A DNA stretch of 64,000 bases from Nocardioides panacisoli. Lineage in GTDB: Bacteria; Actinomycetota; Actinomycetes; Propionibacteriales; Nocardioidaceae. Positions within the stretch are counted from its first letter, which is position 1. Each line of letters starts with the position of its first letter. The stretch covers positions 1,302,001-1,366,000 of the forward strand of contig NZ_CP080409.1 of NCBI RefSeq assembly GCF_019448235.1, given 5' to 3'. Positions 27,640 to 36,071 of this stretch are shown one piece after another. A program made the position numbers and the translations under genes. The notes under the pieces were generated by a model that saw only the letters and a program-made list of their open reading frames with translations, searched no databases and was not told the DNA's origin.

Positions 27640-29058
27640 ATGTTCAGCAACAGCGACGAGCTGCTCAAGTACGTCAAGGATGAGGGGGTCGAGTTCGTTG
27701 ACATCCGCTTCTGCGACCTGCCGGGCATCATGCAGCACTTCACCGTGCCCGTGTCCTCCTTCGACGCCGACGTGTTCGAGACCGGCCTCGCCTTCGACGG
27801 CTCCTCGATCCGTGGCTTCCAGGCCATCAACGAGTCCGACATGGCGCTCTTCCCGGACCCGACCACGGCGTACCTGGACCCGTTCCGTGACTCCAAGACC
27901 CTCGTGGTGAACTTCTTCATCCACGACCCGATCACCGGCGAGGCCTACTCCCGCGACCCGCGCAACATCGCGCGGAAGGCGCTGGCCTACCTCGACACGA
28001 CCGGCATCGCCGACACCGCTTTCTTCGCGCCGGAGGCGGAGTTCTACATCTTCGACAAGGTGCGTTACAACACCTCGCCGAACGAGTCGTACTACCACAT
28101 CGACTCCGTCGAGGGCTGGTGGAACACCGGCGCCGACGGCGACAACCTGGGCTACAAGACCCGCTTCAAGGGCGGTTACTTCCCGGTCGCGCCGTACGAC
28201 CACTACAGCGACCTGCGCGACGAGATGGTGAAGAACCTCGAGCAGTCCGGGCTGCTGGTCGAGCGCGCCCACCACGAGGTCGGCACCGCGGGCCAGGCGG
28301 AGATCAACTACAAGTTCGACACGCTGCTCAAGGCCGCCGACGACGTGATGAAGTTCAAGTACATCATCAAGAACACGGCCTGGCAGAACAACAAGTCGGT
28401 CACCTTCATGCCCAAGCCGATCTTCGAGGACAACGGCTCCGGCATGCACGTGCACTCCTCGCTGTGGAAGGGCGGCGAGCCGCTGTTCTACGACGAGTCC
28501 GGCTACGGCGGCCTGTCGGAGACGGCTCGCTGGTACATCGGCGGCATCCTCAAGCACGCTCCGTCGCTGCTGGCCTTCACCAACCCGTCGGTGAACTCCT
28601 ACCACCGCCTGGTGCCGGGCTTCGAGGCCCCGATCTCGCTGGTCTACTCCTCGCGGAACCGCTCCGCGTCGGTGCGGATCCCGATCACGGGTGCGAACCC
28701 GAAGGCCAAGCGCGTGGAGTGCCGCTTCCCGGACCCGTCGGCCAACCCGTACCTGGCCTTCTCGGCGCTAATGCTGGCCGGTGTGGACGGCATCAAGAAC
28801 AAGATCGAGCCGCCGGCCCCGATCGACAAGGACATCTACGAGCTCCCGCCGGACGAGATGTCGGAGATCGACCAGGTCCCGACCTCGCTGGACAAGGTGC
28901 TCGACGCACTCGAGGACGACCACGAGTTCCTCACCGAGGGCGACGTGTTCACCCCCGACCTGATCGACACCTGGATCTCCTACAAGCGTGACGAGGAGAT
29001 CGCGCCGGTGCAGCTGCGGCCGCACCCGCACGAGTTCGAGCTCTACTACGACATCTGA
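27640..29058 (+). CDS. glnA: Type I glutamine synthetase
   Basis: A 472-residue ATP-dependent glutamate-ammonia ligase, normally a dodecamer. Landmarks: [11 protein letters not shown], the metal-binding [47 protein letters not shown] and the C-terminal ELYYDI. Tyr400, in DKDIYELPP, matches the Tyr that GlnE adenylylates, and glnE is in this window. The ATG at 27640 has GAGGAGGA just upstream. Expression is probably GlnR-controlled. This is the main assimilatory enzyme (GlnA1). Confidence 0.96.
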   Translation: MFSNSDELLKYVKDEGVEFVDIRFCDLPGIMQHFTVPVSSFDADVFETGLAFDGSSIRGFQAINESDMALFPDPTTAYLDPFRDSKTLVVNFFIHDPITGEAYSRDPRNIARKALAYLDTTGIADTAFFAPEAEFYIFDKVRYNTSPNESYYHIDSVEGWWNTGADGDNLGYKTRFKGGYFPVAPYDHYSDLRDEMVKNLEQSGLLVERAHHEVGTAGQAEINYKFDTLLKAADDVMKFKYIIKNTAWQNNKSVTFMPKPIFEDNGSGMHVHSSLWKGGEPLFYDESGYGGLSETARWYIGGILKHAPSLLAFTNPSVNSYHRLVPGFEAPISLVYSSRNRSASVRIPITGANPKAKRVECRFPDPSANPYLAFSALMLAGVDGIKNKIEPPAPIDKDIYELPPDEMSEIDQVPTSLDKVLDALEDDHEFLTEGDVFTPDLIDTWISYKRDEEIAPVQLRPHPHEFELYYDI

Positions 29059-29081
29059 TCAGCCCCGTTAGCTGACCAGCG

Positions 29082-29131
29082 ACGACGTTTCCGCAGGCAC
29101 TCTGACCTGCGGAAACGTCGTTCGTTGTTTT
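29082..29131 (+). terminator. Rho-independent terminator after glnA1
   Basis: A perfect 16-base stem (29082-29097 pairs with 29106-29121) with an 8-base loop, followed by TCGTTGTTTT. It lies 24 bases after the glnA1 stop and insulates the following low-GC gene pair. Confidence 0.88.
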
Positions 29132-29218
29132 CCATCAGTCTCCCCCTTACAGAGAGCACACACTGCCCAACTAGCCCCAACGCCCCCAAGCGCGTCGGCG
29201 AGCGACTAGGCTCATGAG

Positions 29219-29863
29219 ATGCTGTGGAAGCGTCAGGTTTCGACCTCGCCACCGGACATCGAGACTGTCCGCAAGCGCGCCCGTGTTCTGGTGATCGACG
29301 ATCATGCTTTTCCCGCGCAGAAGAGCTTCGAGCGAGACGGGTATCATTTCGAGCGGTGGCCGGACATCAAGAACCTGTCTCAACTCACCGATGGTCACTG
29401 GGACGTAATCCTGCTCGACATCCAAGGCGTGGGGCTCAAAGAGAGTCCGGACTTGCAGGGCCTGGGGATTCTTCAGCACGTCAAACACTCCAATCCGGCT
29501 CAGGCCGTCATCGTGTATTCCGCCCAGCGACAGTTGGTCTCCTCCAGTGAGTACCTGTTTCTGGCCGACGCCGTGTTCGACAAGGGACAAAGTTATGTCG
29601 ACTACAAGGCGAAGATCGACGACCTCCTCGTACGTCACGCTTCACCCGGCTACTTCATCGCGGCCATGAATCGGGAACTCGGGGAGAGTGCGGCCCTGGC
29701 GCCGCGGGCCGTGTCGAAGGCGCTCCGAGCTTTCAATACTGGGAAAACCGATGACCTACAACGATACCTAGGATCTCACTTACCAGATCGCGATCGAGTC
29801 GACACCGTTGTCCATCTAATCTCGGTCGGCATCAAGGTTGTCTCGACCATCGCAGCCGCATGA
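29219..29863 (+). CDS. Receiver-domain protein without DNA-binding output (stand-alone response regulator)
   Basis: A 214-residue protein. Residues about 21-135 form a CheY-like receiver: acidic pair Asp27-Asp28 (RVLVIDDH), phosphoacceptor Asp67 (WDVILLDIQG), Ser101 in the Thr/Ser switch position (VIVYSAQ) and Lys122 (VFDKG). All catalytic positions are intact. The remaining 80 residues are helical, match no output domain I know, and end in a hydrophobic segment (VVHLISVGIKVVSTIAAA). Base use is unlike the neighbours: 29761-29820 is 48 percent GC and codon 188 is TTA. The next gene's start overlaps its stop (ATGA). Partner of the ATPase; the output is unknown. Confidence 0.85.
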   Translation: MLWKRQVSTSPPDIETVRKRARVLVIDDHAFPAQKSFERDGYHFERWPDIKNLSQLTDGHWDVILLDIQGVGLKESPDLQGLGILQHVKHSNPAQAVIVYSAQRQLVSSSEYLFLADAVFDKGQSYVDYKAKIDDLLVRHASPGYFIAAMNRELGESAALAPRAVSKALRAFNTGKTDDLQRYLGSHLPDRDRVDTVVHLISVGIKVVSTIAAA

Positions 29864-31002
29864 CGGGAAACGTCTGGAACTTGTTTCCATTTCCAACAAT
29901 GACCCGTGAGCAGCTGACTGATGGAACGCTCATTAGTTCTCATCCCGACTGCTCGTCTTGCACTACGCGCGAGTGTCTTGACGACGGAACGACACCCATC
30001 GGCGAGGCATCGACTTGTCGGTACGGCTTGACATACGCCCGCATTGACGATTCGCGCCTCATCAATGGAGTGGTGGCGGTCGACCTTCCTTCGAACACGA
30101 AGCGATCCAAGAAGCGGGCACGAACCGAGCGGAGCAGACATGTCCGCAAGCATGACCTTGAAGAATCCGCACAACGCGCGCGACGCCTTGGGCCAGGTGT
30201 CATCGACGACTACGAGTTGATGCAGACTGCTCTTCTACACGACTTGGAGAGCAAGCCCGCGGTCTATGACGCGATCGCTCGAAAGCTCCGTGAAGATTTC
30301 GCCGACAACTTGAACCAGAGTCACGATTTCCTGCAGCTCGTGAAGTTGGTCCGCGGGCACGCCGAACAACTTCTTCACGCTCAACACCCAAAACTGGCGC
30401 CAGAAGAAGCAGCGAACAAACTCCCAACGGAGGGGGCGATCTTCTACTCAACCGAGTTGATGCTGGTAAAAATGGACTCGATGCTGTTTCTCAACGAGGC
30501 CAACAGGGCGGCCGGTGGAGAAAGGCGATTCCAGATTCACCCGTTCGCGCTCAAGTACCTCCGCATATACAGGTGGCAAGCCGAGCAAAAACATTTGCAG
30601 ATTGATTTGCTTGGAACGTGTTATGCATATTCGTACTACAACAACGATGCCATTGGAGCGGTAATCCAAGGTCTACTCGATAACTTGGTCAAGTATGCTC
30701 CGGCGAATTCGCAAGCGGCCGTGATCCTCGAGGAGACGGAGGAACACGTCGCCCTCACGTTTGAGTCACTCGGACCCAAGATCGAGCCATCTGAGCGGAT
30801 CAAGATCTTTCTTCCTCAATACAGAGCGGAAGCCGCCCGTCGGGTCGAACTCAGTGGGCTCGGGGTCGGCCTAGCGACTGCGAGGCAGATCTCAGACGTA
30901 CTCAACCTCGACCTAAGAGTTGATCAAGCTGAGACGGAAGACGACACTTTCCCCGCCCGCTATCTCACCCGATTCACTCTTCGCCTAAATCGCATCGGTT
31001 AG
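29860..31002 (+). CDS. Cys-rich histidine-kinase-like ATPase (HATPase_c protein), partner of the receiver protein
   Basis: A 380-residue soluble protein. The N-terminus has four Cys spaced C-x2-C-x4-C-x13-C (31, 34, 39, 53), ending in CRYGLTY, which could bind Zn or an Fe-S cluster. A basic linker (about 80-108) follows. Two HD-containing helices could be a dimerisation/phosphotransfer region (His127 in LLHDLES, His155 in SHDFLQLV). The C-terminal GHKL ATPase shows an N-box (GLLDNLVKYAP) and G-box (SGLGVGLATARQIS). No membrane helix or signal peptide. Low GC (30601-30660 is 42 percent) marks it as acquired. Coupled to the receiver gene by ATGA. The stimulus is unknown. Confidence 0.82.
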   Translation: MTGNVWNLFPFPTMTREQLTDGTLISSHPDCSSCTTRECLDDGTTPIGEASTCRYGLTYARIDDSRLINGVVAVDLPSNTKRSKKRARTERSRHVRKHDLEESAQRARRLGPGVIDDYELMQTALLHDLESKPAVYDAIARKLREDFADNLNQSHDFLQLVKLVRGHAEQLLHAQHPKLAPEEAANKLPTEGAIFYSTELMLVKMDSMLFLNEANRAAGGERRFQIHPFALKYLRIYRWQAEQKHLQIDLLGTCYAYSYYNNDAIGAVIQGLLDNLVKYAPANSQAAVILEETEEHVALTFESLGPKIEPSERIKIFLPQYRAEAARRVELSGLGVGLATARQISDVLNLDLRVDQAETEDDTFPARYLTRFTLRLNRIG

Positions 31003-31146
31003 TCGTGCCCAGGGGACGGGTGGGTCCGCCCCCCGCTCCGCCGTGCGCGAGCGGACGCGCCCCTAGAGCACTTGTGCATGTCAGAGGCTCGTCTTGTTGT
31101 CCACGAGGCTCCATTGCGACATGCGATCGGTTGAGGCTCCGAGCAG

Positions 31147-31185
31147 ACGCCCCCGAGCAACCCACGGTCGCTCGGGGGCGTTTCT
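31147..31185 (+). terminator. Rho-independent terminator after the receiver/ATPase pair
   Basis: A perfect 12-base stem (31147-31158 pairs with 31170-31181) with an 11-base loop, followed by TTTCT. It lies about 145 bases after the ATPase stop. Nothing else recognisable is seen in 31003-31146; its base use is closer to the high-GC backbone in the first half and to the island in the second. Confidence 0.8.
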
Positions 31186-31214
31186 CGTGGGGGGGCAGTG
31201 GCTAGGGTCGGCGC

Positions 31215-31715
31215 ATGGGCCACCACTCGGACTGGACCGACCGTGCCGCGATGCACGCCGACGGCGTGTGTGACGTCGTCGTGGAGATCCCGCGCGGCAG
31301 CCAGAACAAGTACGAGGTCGGCGACGACGGGGAGATGTGGTTCGACCGCCGCCTCGGCGGGCCGGCCGGGTTCCCCGGCGACTACGGCTACGTCGTCGGC
31401 GTCGACGGCGAGGACGGCGACGAGCTCGACGCGCTCGTGCTGCTCGACGAGCCGACCTTCCCCGGCATCCACATCCGCTGCCGGGTCATCGGATCGTTCC
31501 TGCTCCGGGTGGGCGACATCGACGAGTCCAAGATCATCGCCGTTCCCCTGCACGACCACCATGCCGACCACCTCGGGGACCTGCACGACCTGCCGTCAGC
31601 ATTCCTGGAGGAGCTCGACGCCTTCTTCCGCGCCTACCGGATGTTGGAGGACAAGGTCGTCGACGTGCTGGACCACCAGGACCGCGACCGCGCCGTCGCG
31701 CTGCTGACGGACTAG
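31215..31715 (+). CDS. ppa: Inorganic pyrophosphatase family protein (family I)
   Basis: A 166-residue soluble protein with family-I pyrophosphatase blocks: VVVEIPRGSQNKYEVG, GDYGYVVGV and the active-site signature DGDELDALVLLDEPTFPG, with its Asp residues intact. The canonical D-x2-K near the C-terminus is not obvious, and the N-terminus (HHSDWTDRAAMHADGV) is atypical. It may therefore be a second, diverged pyrophosphatase rather than the housekeeping copy. Hydrolysis of pyrophosphate is inferred. Confidence 0.83.
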   Translation: MGHHSDWTDRAAMHADGVCDVVVEIPRGSQNKYEVGDDGEMWFDRRLGGPAGFPGDYGYVVGVDGEDGDELDALVLLDEPTFPGIHIRCRVIGSFLLRVGDIDESKIIAVPLHDHHADHLGDLHDLPSAFLEELDAFFRAYRMLEDKVVDVLDHQDRDRAVALLTD

Positions 31716-31775
31716 TCGTCGCCGCGCCGGTCGGCGTACGTCGACGCCGTCGGTGGTCGGGGGTAGGACGGTCCC

Positions 31776-32360
31776 ATGGCCTTCGACGTCCGCCCGCTGA
31801 CCACCGACCGGTTCGAGGACTTCGCCGACGTGGTCAACCCCAACCGTCGTGCCACCCACTGTTGGTGCCTCTCCCACCGGCTCCCCGCACGCCGCATCGA
31901 GGAGCTCGGTGACGGCGACCGCGAACGGGCGATGCGGTGCCTGGTCGCGGGTGACGTACCTCCGGGTGTCATCGGGTACGCCGACGGCGAGCCGGTCGGC
32001 TGGTGCTCGATCGCCCCGCGCTCGGAGATCCCGAAGCTGGAGGCCTCGCGGCTCATCCGGCCGGTCGATGAGGTCGCCGTGTGGAGCATCATCTGCGTGG
32101 TCATCCGCGGCGGACACCGCAAGCGGGGTCACACGCTCCCGCTGCTCGAGGGCGCCGTCGCGTACGCCGCCTCCCGCGGCGCACCCGCGGTCGAGGCCCA
32201 TCCGGTCGAGCCGACCGGACGGATGGACACCACGATGGCGTTCGTCGGCACGCGCGCGATGTTCGCGGCCGCCGGCTTCGAGGTCGTCGGCACCACCGAC
32301 GCGGTGGCCAGCCGGCTCCCACGACTGGTGATGCGGCGGACCATGGGGCCGACGCGGTGA
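31776..32360 (+). CDS. GNAT-family N-acetyltransferase
   Basis: A 194-residue protein of the GNAT fold. RRATHCWCLSHRLPA lies near the N-terminus, VGWCSIAPR is a central beta strand, and the acetyl-CoA loop is approximated by CVVIRGGHRKRGHTLPLLEGAV (R/Q-x2-G-x-G/A-like). The substrate is unknown. This W/C-rich N-terminal subgroup is common in actinobacteria. It follows ppa on the same strand by 60 bases. Confidence 0.8.
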   Translation: MAFDVRPLTTDRFEDFADVVNPNRRATHCWCLSHRLPARRIEELGDGDRERAMRCLVAGDVPPGVIGYADGEPVGWCSIAPRSEIPKLEASRLIRPVDEVAVWSIICVVIRGGHRKRGHTLPLLEGAVAYAASRGAPAVEAHPVEPTGRMDTTMAFVGTRAMFAAAGFEVVGTTDAVASRLPRLVMRRTMGPTR

Positions 32361-32388
32361 CCCGCGCCGGCCCCACCGGTCCGACGCC

Positions 32389-32898
32389 TCAGGCCTCGCC
32401 CCGCGCCGGGTAGTCGTTCTCGACGACGAACGTCACGGCGTTGAGGACGTCGTCGAGGTGCGGACGACCGAACGGCATCGACCCGAGGACCTGCCAGTAG
32501 ATCGTCCCGTCGGGGCGGATCAGGAAGACGCCGGGCTCGCCGAAGAGCTCCGGCTCCTGGTCGTTGATGCCCTTGCTGACGAACAGGCCCCACTCACGCA
32601 TCGACTCGACGGTCTGGCCGTGGGCCACCGGCAGCTGCTCGAGGTGCCACTTCTCCACGCTCCGGGCAGCGCGCTCGGCACTGTCACCGCTGACGGCGAC
32701 CGGCGTGATGCCGGCCGCTCGGAGCTCGTCGTGGCGACGGTCGATCTCCTTGAGCTGCTGGCTGCAGATCGGACAGTGGAGTCCCCGGTAGAACACCACG
32801 AGCGTGAAGTTCTCCGGCTCCTGGTCGGCGAGGCGGAACCGGCCGCCGGAGACGAGCGGGAGGTCCAGGGACGGGGCCGGCGACTGCGGCAGGGGCAT
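32389..32898 (-). CDS. Peroxiredoxin-like (AhpC/TSA) thioredoxin-fold protein
   Basis: A 169-residue cytosolic thioredoxin-fold protein. It has FYRGLHCPICSQQLKEID with a CxxC in place of the usual peroxidatic Thr-x-x-Cys loop, then VAVSGDSAERA and FLIRPDGTIYW. Members of this group are assumed to reduce peroxides or act as thiol-disulfide proteins. I start at ATG 32898, because GAGGAG sits 8 bases upstream; GTG 32907 abuts the SD. Convergent with the acetyltransferase gene. Confidence 0.82.
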   Translation of the reverse strand: MPLPQSPAPSLDLPLVSGGRFRLADQEPENFTLVVFYRGLHCPICSQQLKEIDRRHDELRAAGITPVAVSGDSAERAARSVEKWHLEQLPVAHGQTVESMREWGLFVSKGINDQEPELFGEPGVFLIRPDGTIYWQVLGSMPFGRPHLDDVLNAVTFVVENDYPARGEA

Positions 32899-32983
32899 GG
32901 TGCTCACTCCTCGACGTTGTCGTACCTACGCCGTGGGGAACCCGCGGACCGATCCCTGCCATTCCGTGGGTTCCGTCACTCCC

Positions 32984-33685
32984 TCAGTGGCCGGCGAAGA
33001 GGTCGGCGAGCTCAGTCATCGACGACGCCTCCACCTCGGCCGCCGGGAAGTGGCCGGGGTAGGCCGCGCTCCCCCGCGCGATCCAGGCCGTGCGCAGGCC
33101 GGCCCGCCGAGCCCCGGCGAGGTCCCACGGGTGCACCGCGACCAGCATCGCCCGCTCCGCCGGGACGCCGGTCTCACTCAGGGCATACGCGTAGGCGCTC
33201 GGGTGGGGCTTCCACGCTCCCGCGTCGGTGACCGAGAGGTAGCGCTCGATCACCGCGTCGGCCTCGGTCCCCTCCAGCAGCGCGCGGGCGACCGCGGACG
33301 AGCCGTTGCTCAACGTGACGATGCGGCACCCCGAATGGGCCAGACCGACCAGCGCCGGCACCACGTCGGGGTGCGGACGCAGCGCGAGGAACTGCGCCAT
33401 CACCTCCTGTGCCAGCGCCTGTTGGGTCTCCGACGAGTTCACGCCGATCCCGGCCGCGCTCAACCGCGCCTGCAACGAGGCCGACGCGATGTCGGCGAAC
33501 TCGGGGTTGTCCCCCAGCACGGTCAGCGCGAAGGCGTCCCGCAGCAGGCCGGCGAACCACGCCTCCACCTCGTGCTCGCCGAGCCCCACCGAGGCGAAGG
33601 CGTCACGCAGCGGTGCGAGGTCCGACAGCGTCTCGTTGACGTCGAGCACCACGAGCTCGGGACGGGGCGGCACTTCGGGGGCCAT
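32984..33685 (-). CDS. HAD-superfamily hydrolase, haloacid dehalogenase type II-like
   Basis: A 233-residue protein. HAD motif I is VVLDVNETLSDL, with the nucleophile Asp; motif II is IVTLSNGSS, motif III KPHPSAY and motif IV VHPWDLAGA. The DVNETL opening and a helical cap after LAPLRDAF are typical of (S)-2-haloacid dehalogenases. A phosphatase role cannot be excluded. The ATG at 33685 is preferred over an upstream start that would add an unlikely basic leader. Divergent from the ligase gene at 33760. Confidence 0.85.
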   Translation of the reverse strand: MAPEVPPRPELVVLDVNETLSDLAPLRDAFASVGLGEHEVEAWFAGLLRDAFALTVLGDNPEFADIASASLQARLSAAGIGVNSSETQQALAQEVMAQFLALRPHPDVVPALVGLAHSGCRIVTLSNGSSAVARALLEGTEADAVIERYLSVTDAGAWKPHPSAYAYALSETGVPAERAMLVAVHPWDLAGARRAGLRTAWIARGSAAYPGHFPAAEVEASSMTELADLFAGH

Positions 33686-33759
33686 GGCACGACGATAGTG
33701 CGCATCGCGCCGCACCACGGTCCGCGACGGCGCGACGCGCCGGAGTGTGACAATGAGGC

Positions 33760-34926
33760 ATGGCCTCCACGTCGATGAGCTCCGGCACCCTGGACCCCGC
33801 CCACCGCACCGGACGCCTGCCCGCCAGCCCCGCCTGGGTCCGGCTCGGCGACACCACCGTCTCCGCCGTCGGCACCGCCCGCGTCTACGTCTGCGGCATC
33901 ACCCCCTACGACGTCACCCACCTCGGCCACGCCGCGACCTTCGTGTGGGCCGACGTGCTGTCCTCGGTGCTGGAGAGCACCGGCCTGGCCACCAGCGTGT
34001 GCCGCAACGTCACCGACGTCGACGACGTACTCACCGCCGCGGCAGCCGAGCGCGGCCGCCACTACGACGAGCTGGCGCTGCTCCAGGAGGGCGTCTTCGA
34101 CCAGAGCATGCGTGCGCTCCGCGTCGCCACGCCCACCCACCAGCCGCGTGCCCGCCACCACGTCGACGCCGTGGTCCAGCTCGCGGCGGCGCTGCTCGAG
34201 TCGGGCGCGGCGTACGAGCGCGACGGCACGGTCTGGTTCCGCGGCCGCGACGTGCTCGACCGCGCCGGACTGGCGCGCGAGGAGGCGTTGTCGCTCTCGC
34301 GGGAGTACGGCGACGACCCGGACGCCACGGACAAGGACGACCCGTTCGACGTCCCGGTGTGGCAGCCGTCGCCGGCCGACCATCCCGCGTGGTCCAGTCC
34401 GTGGGGCTGGGGCCGTCCGGGATGGCACGCCGAGTGCGCCGCGATGGCCCTGGCGATCCACGGGGCCGCGGTCGACGTGCTCGTCGGTGGCGAGGACCTG
34501 CGCTTCCCCCACCACGCCTACCAGTCGGCGATGGTCGAGGCAGCCAGCGGCGTACGACCGTTCCAGCGGGCAGCTCTGCACGTCGGGGAGGTCCGCGTCG
34601 GCGGGCAGAAGATGGCCAAGTCCACCGGTAACCTGGTCCTGGTCGACGATGTCCTCGCCTCCCACTCCCCTGCCGCACTGCGCACGCTGCTCATCGACCG
34701 ACGCCACGACGAGCCGTGGAACTATCGCGAGGACGACCTCGCGGCCGCGCAGTCACGGCTGGAGCGGCTCTACGCGGCCGCCGGTCGCGCCGGTGACCAG
34801 GACGGCGACGACCGGGTCGTCGCGCCGTTGCGCGACGGACTCGACGTCCCGACCGCCCTCGACCGCGCCGAGGAGGTCGGCGGTGGGCCGGCACGGCGCC
34901 TCCTCGCGCTCCTGCGGCTCGGCTGA
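33760..34926 (+). CDS. Class I CysRS/MshC-like ligase (diverged)
   Basis: A 388-residue Rossmann-fold adenylate-forming ligase. VYVCGITPYDVTHLGHAATF contains the zinc Cys and the HIGH-like HLGH. NVTDVDD, GRPGWHAECAAMA (second zinc Cys) and FPHH follow, and the KMSKS loop reads KMAKS. The ITPYD-THLGHAAT wording matches mycothiol ligase MshC (Cys to GlcN-Ins) better than cysteinyl-tRNA synthetase. However, it is shorter than usual MshC and clearly diverged, and no other mycothiol gene is nearby. Either the mycothiol ligase or a paralogue with another amine acceptor. Confidence 0.72.
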   Translation: MASTSMSSGTLDPAHRTGRLPASPAWVRLGDTTVSAVGTARVYVCGITPYDVTHLGHAATFVWADVLSSVLESTGLATSVCRNVTDVDDVLTAAAAERGRHYDELALLQEGVFDQSMRALRVATPTHQPRARHHVDAVVQLAAALLESGAAYERDGTVWFRGRDVLDRAGLAREEALSLSREYGDDPDATDKDDPFDVPVWQPSPADHPAWSSPWGWGRPGWHAECAAMALAIHGAAVDVLVGGEDLRFPHHAYQSAMVEAASGVRPFQRAALHVGEVRVGGQKMAKSTGNLVLVDDVLASHSPAALRTLLIDRRHDEPWNYREDDLAAAQSRLERLYAAAGRAGDQDGDDRVVAPLRDGLDVPTALDRAEEVGGGPARRLLALLRLG

Positions 34927-34977
34927 CCGGGTCGGCCGATCACGGGTCGCGCGCCAGTCGCCTCGTAGGTTGGCGAC

Positions 34978-35541
34978 GTGACCACCGAACCGTCGATGCT
35001 GGCCCGCATGCGCGCCGGTGAGCCCTACCTCGCCGACGACCCCGAGATCGCTGCCGCGTCCGCGCGCGCCCAGGGCCTCACCCATCGGATCAACACGACC
35101 GAGCCCACCGACGGGGAGTCCTTGCGTGCCCTGTTCGTGGAGCTGCTGGGCGAGTACGGCGACGGCGCCGAGATCCGCCCGCCGTTCCGGTGCGACTACG
35201 GCTCGCAGATCACCTTCGGTGCCGGCTCCTTCGCCAACTTCGGGCTGGTCGTGCTCGACGTCGTCCGCGTCGATATCGGGAAGGACGTGCAGATCGGTCC
35301 CCACGTGCAGCTGCTCACCGCCACCCACCCGCTCGACGCCGCCCAACGGCGCGAGAAGTGGGAGTCGGGCATCCCCATCACGATCGGCGACAACGTCTGG
35401 CTCGGCGGTAGGGTCATCGTGTGTCCCGGCGTCACGATCGGCGACGACACCGTCGTGGGTGCGGGATCGGTGGTCACCCGTGACCTCCCGGCCGGCGTCC
35501 TCGCCGCGGGGTCACCGGCACGGGTGGTCCGCCGGACCTAG
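34978..35541 (+). CDS. Sugar O-acetyltransferase (maltose/galactoside acetyltransferase type)
   Basis: A 187-residue left-handed beta-helix acetyltransferase. It opens with MLARMRAGEPYLADDPEI, the mac-domain pattern, then the hexapeptide repeats with FGAGSFANFGLVVLDV, LTATHPLDAAQRR (catalytic His) and IGDNVWLGGRVIVCPGVTIGDDTVVGAGSVV. It O-acetylates sugars or thiogalactosides from acetyl-CoA in vitro; a detoxification role is often assumed. GTG start. Follows the ligase gene by 51 bases, same strand. Confidence 0.9.
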   Translation: MTTEPSMLARMRAGEPYLADDPEIAAASARAQGLTHRINTTEPTDGESLRALFVELLGEYGDGAEIRPPFRCDYGSQITFGAGSFANFGLVVLDVVRVDIGKDVQIGPHVQLLTATHPLDAAQRREKWESGIPITIGDNVWLGGRVIVCPGVTIGDDTVVGAGSVVTRDLPAGVLAAGSPARVVRRT

Positions 35542-35576
35542 CAGGCAGCGCCGGTGCGACCGGCGATCGGGGGCGC

Positions 35577-35996
35577 TCAGGGGGTGTGGTTCTCCTCCCA
35601 GGCGCGCCCGACCAGCTCCTCCAGCGCCTGCGCGTCGAGGTCGCCGAGCCGCTTGACGTAGAGGCACCCCTTGCCGGTCGTGTGCGGACCCAGCCGATCG
35701 AGCAGGTCCTCACGGGAGCCGTAGTAGGTCAGCCCGTAGAAGGTGAGCGCCTGCTTGCGCGGGGAGAACCCCACGGCGAACCACTCCCGCTCCTTGCCGT
35801 CGGCCGTCGTGTAGGGCTGCCGACCGAAGCCGACGATCGACGCTCCCCACATCACCGGCTCCTCACCGGTGACGCGGCTCAGCAGGTCAAGTGCGGCGTA
35901 CCCGTCCTCGCGGCGTCGCTCGGGGGTCACGCCGTCGAGGAATGCCTCGACGCTGCCGTCGTTGCGTTCGGTCATCCGGTCGCCGCGCTTGCTCAT
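35577..35996 (-). CDS. DUF1801-family protein
   Basis: A 139-residue soluble protein with the DUF1801 pattern: VEAFLDGVTPERRRED, PVMWGASIVGFGRQPY, WFAVGFSPRKQALTFYGL and GKGCLYVKRLGDLD. Some relatives are annotated as iron chaperone-like or YdhG-like, without direct biochemistry for this branch. Convergent with the acetyltransferase and divergent from the SRPBCC gene. Confidence 0.85.
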   Translation of the reverse strand: MSKRGDRMTERNDGSVEAFLDGVTPERRREDGYAALDLLSRVTGEEPVMWGASIVGFGRQPYTTADGKEREWFAVGFSPRKQALTFYGLTYYGSREDLLDRLGPHTTGKGCLYVKRLGDLDAQALEELVGRAWEENHTP

Positions 35997-36071
35997 GGCA
36001 ACACCGTAGGCCGCCGGCAGCCGCCCTCGTCACCCCTCCCGCGCAGCGCATCGCGGGACTAGGATCGGCAG

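Noticed and set aside
29219..31002. Insertion by a classical mobile element
   Set aside because: No integrase, transposase, terminal inverted repeats or target-site duplication are visible around the pair; acquisition is inferred only from composition.
31003..31146. tRNA or attachment-site remnant next to the low-GC gene pair
   Set aside because: No T-loop GTTCRA, no acceptor-stem pairing and no direct repeat shared with the left side (29122-29218) beyond a short CGCCCCC match.
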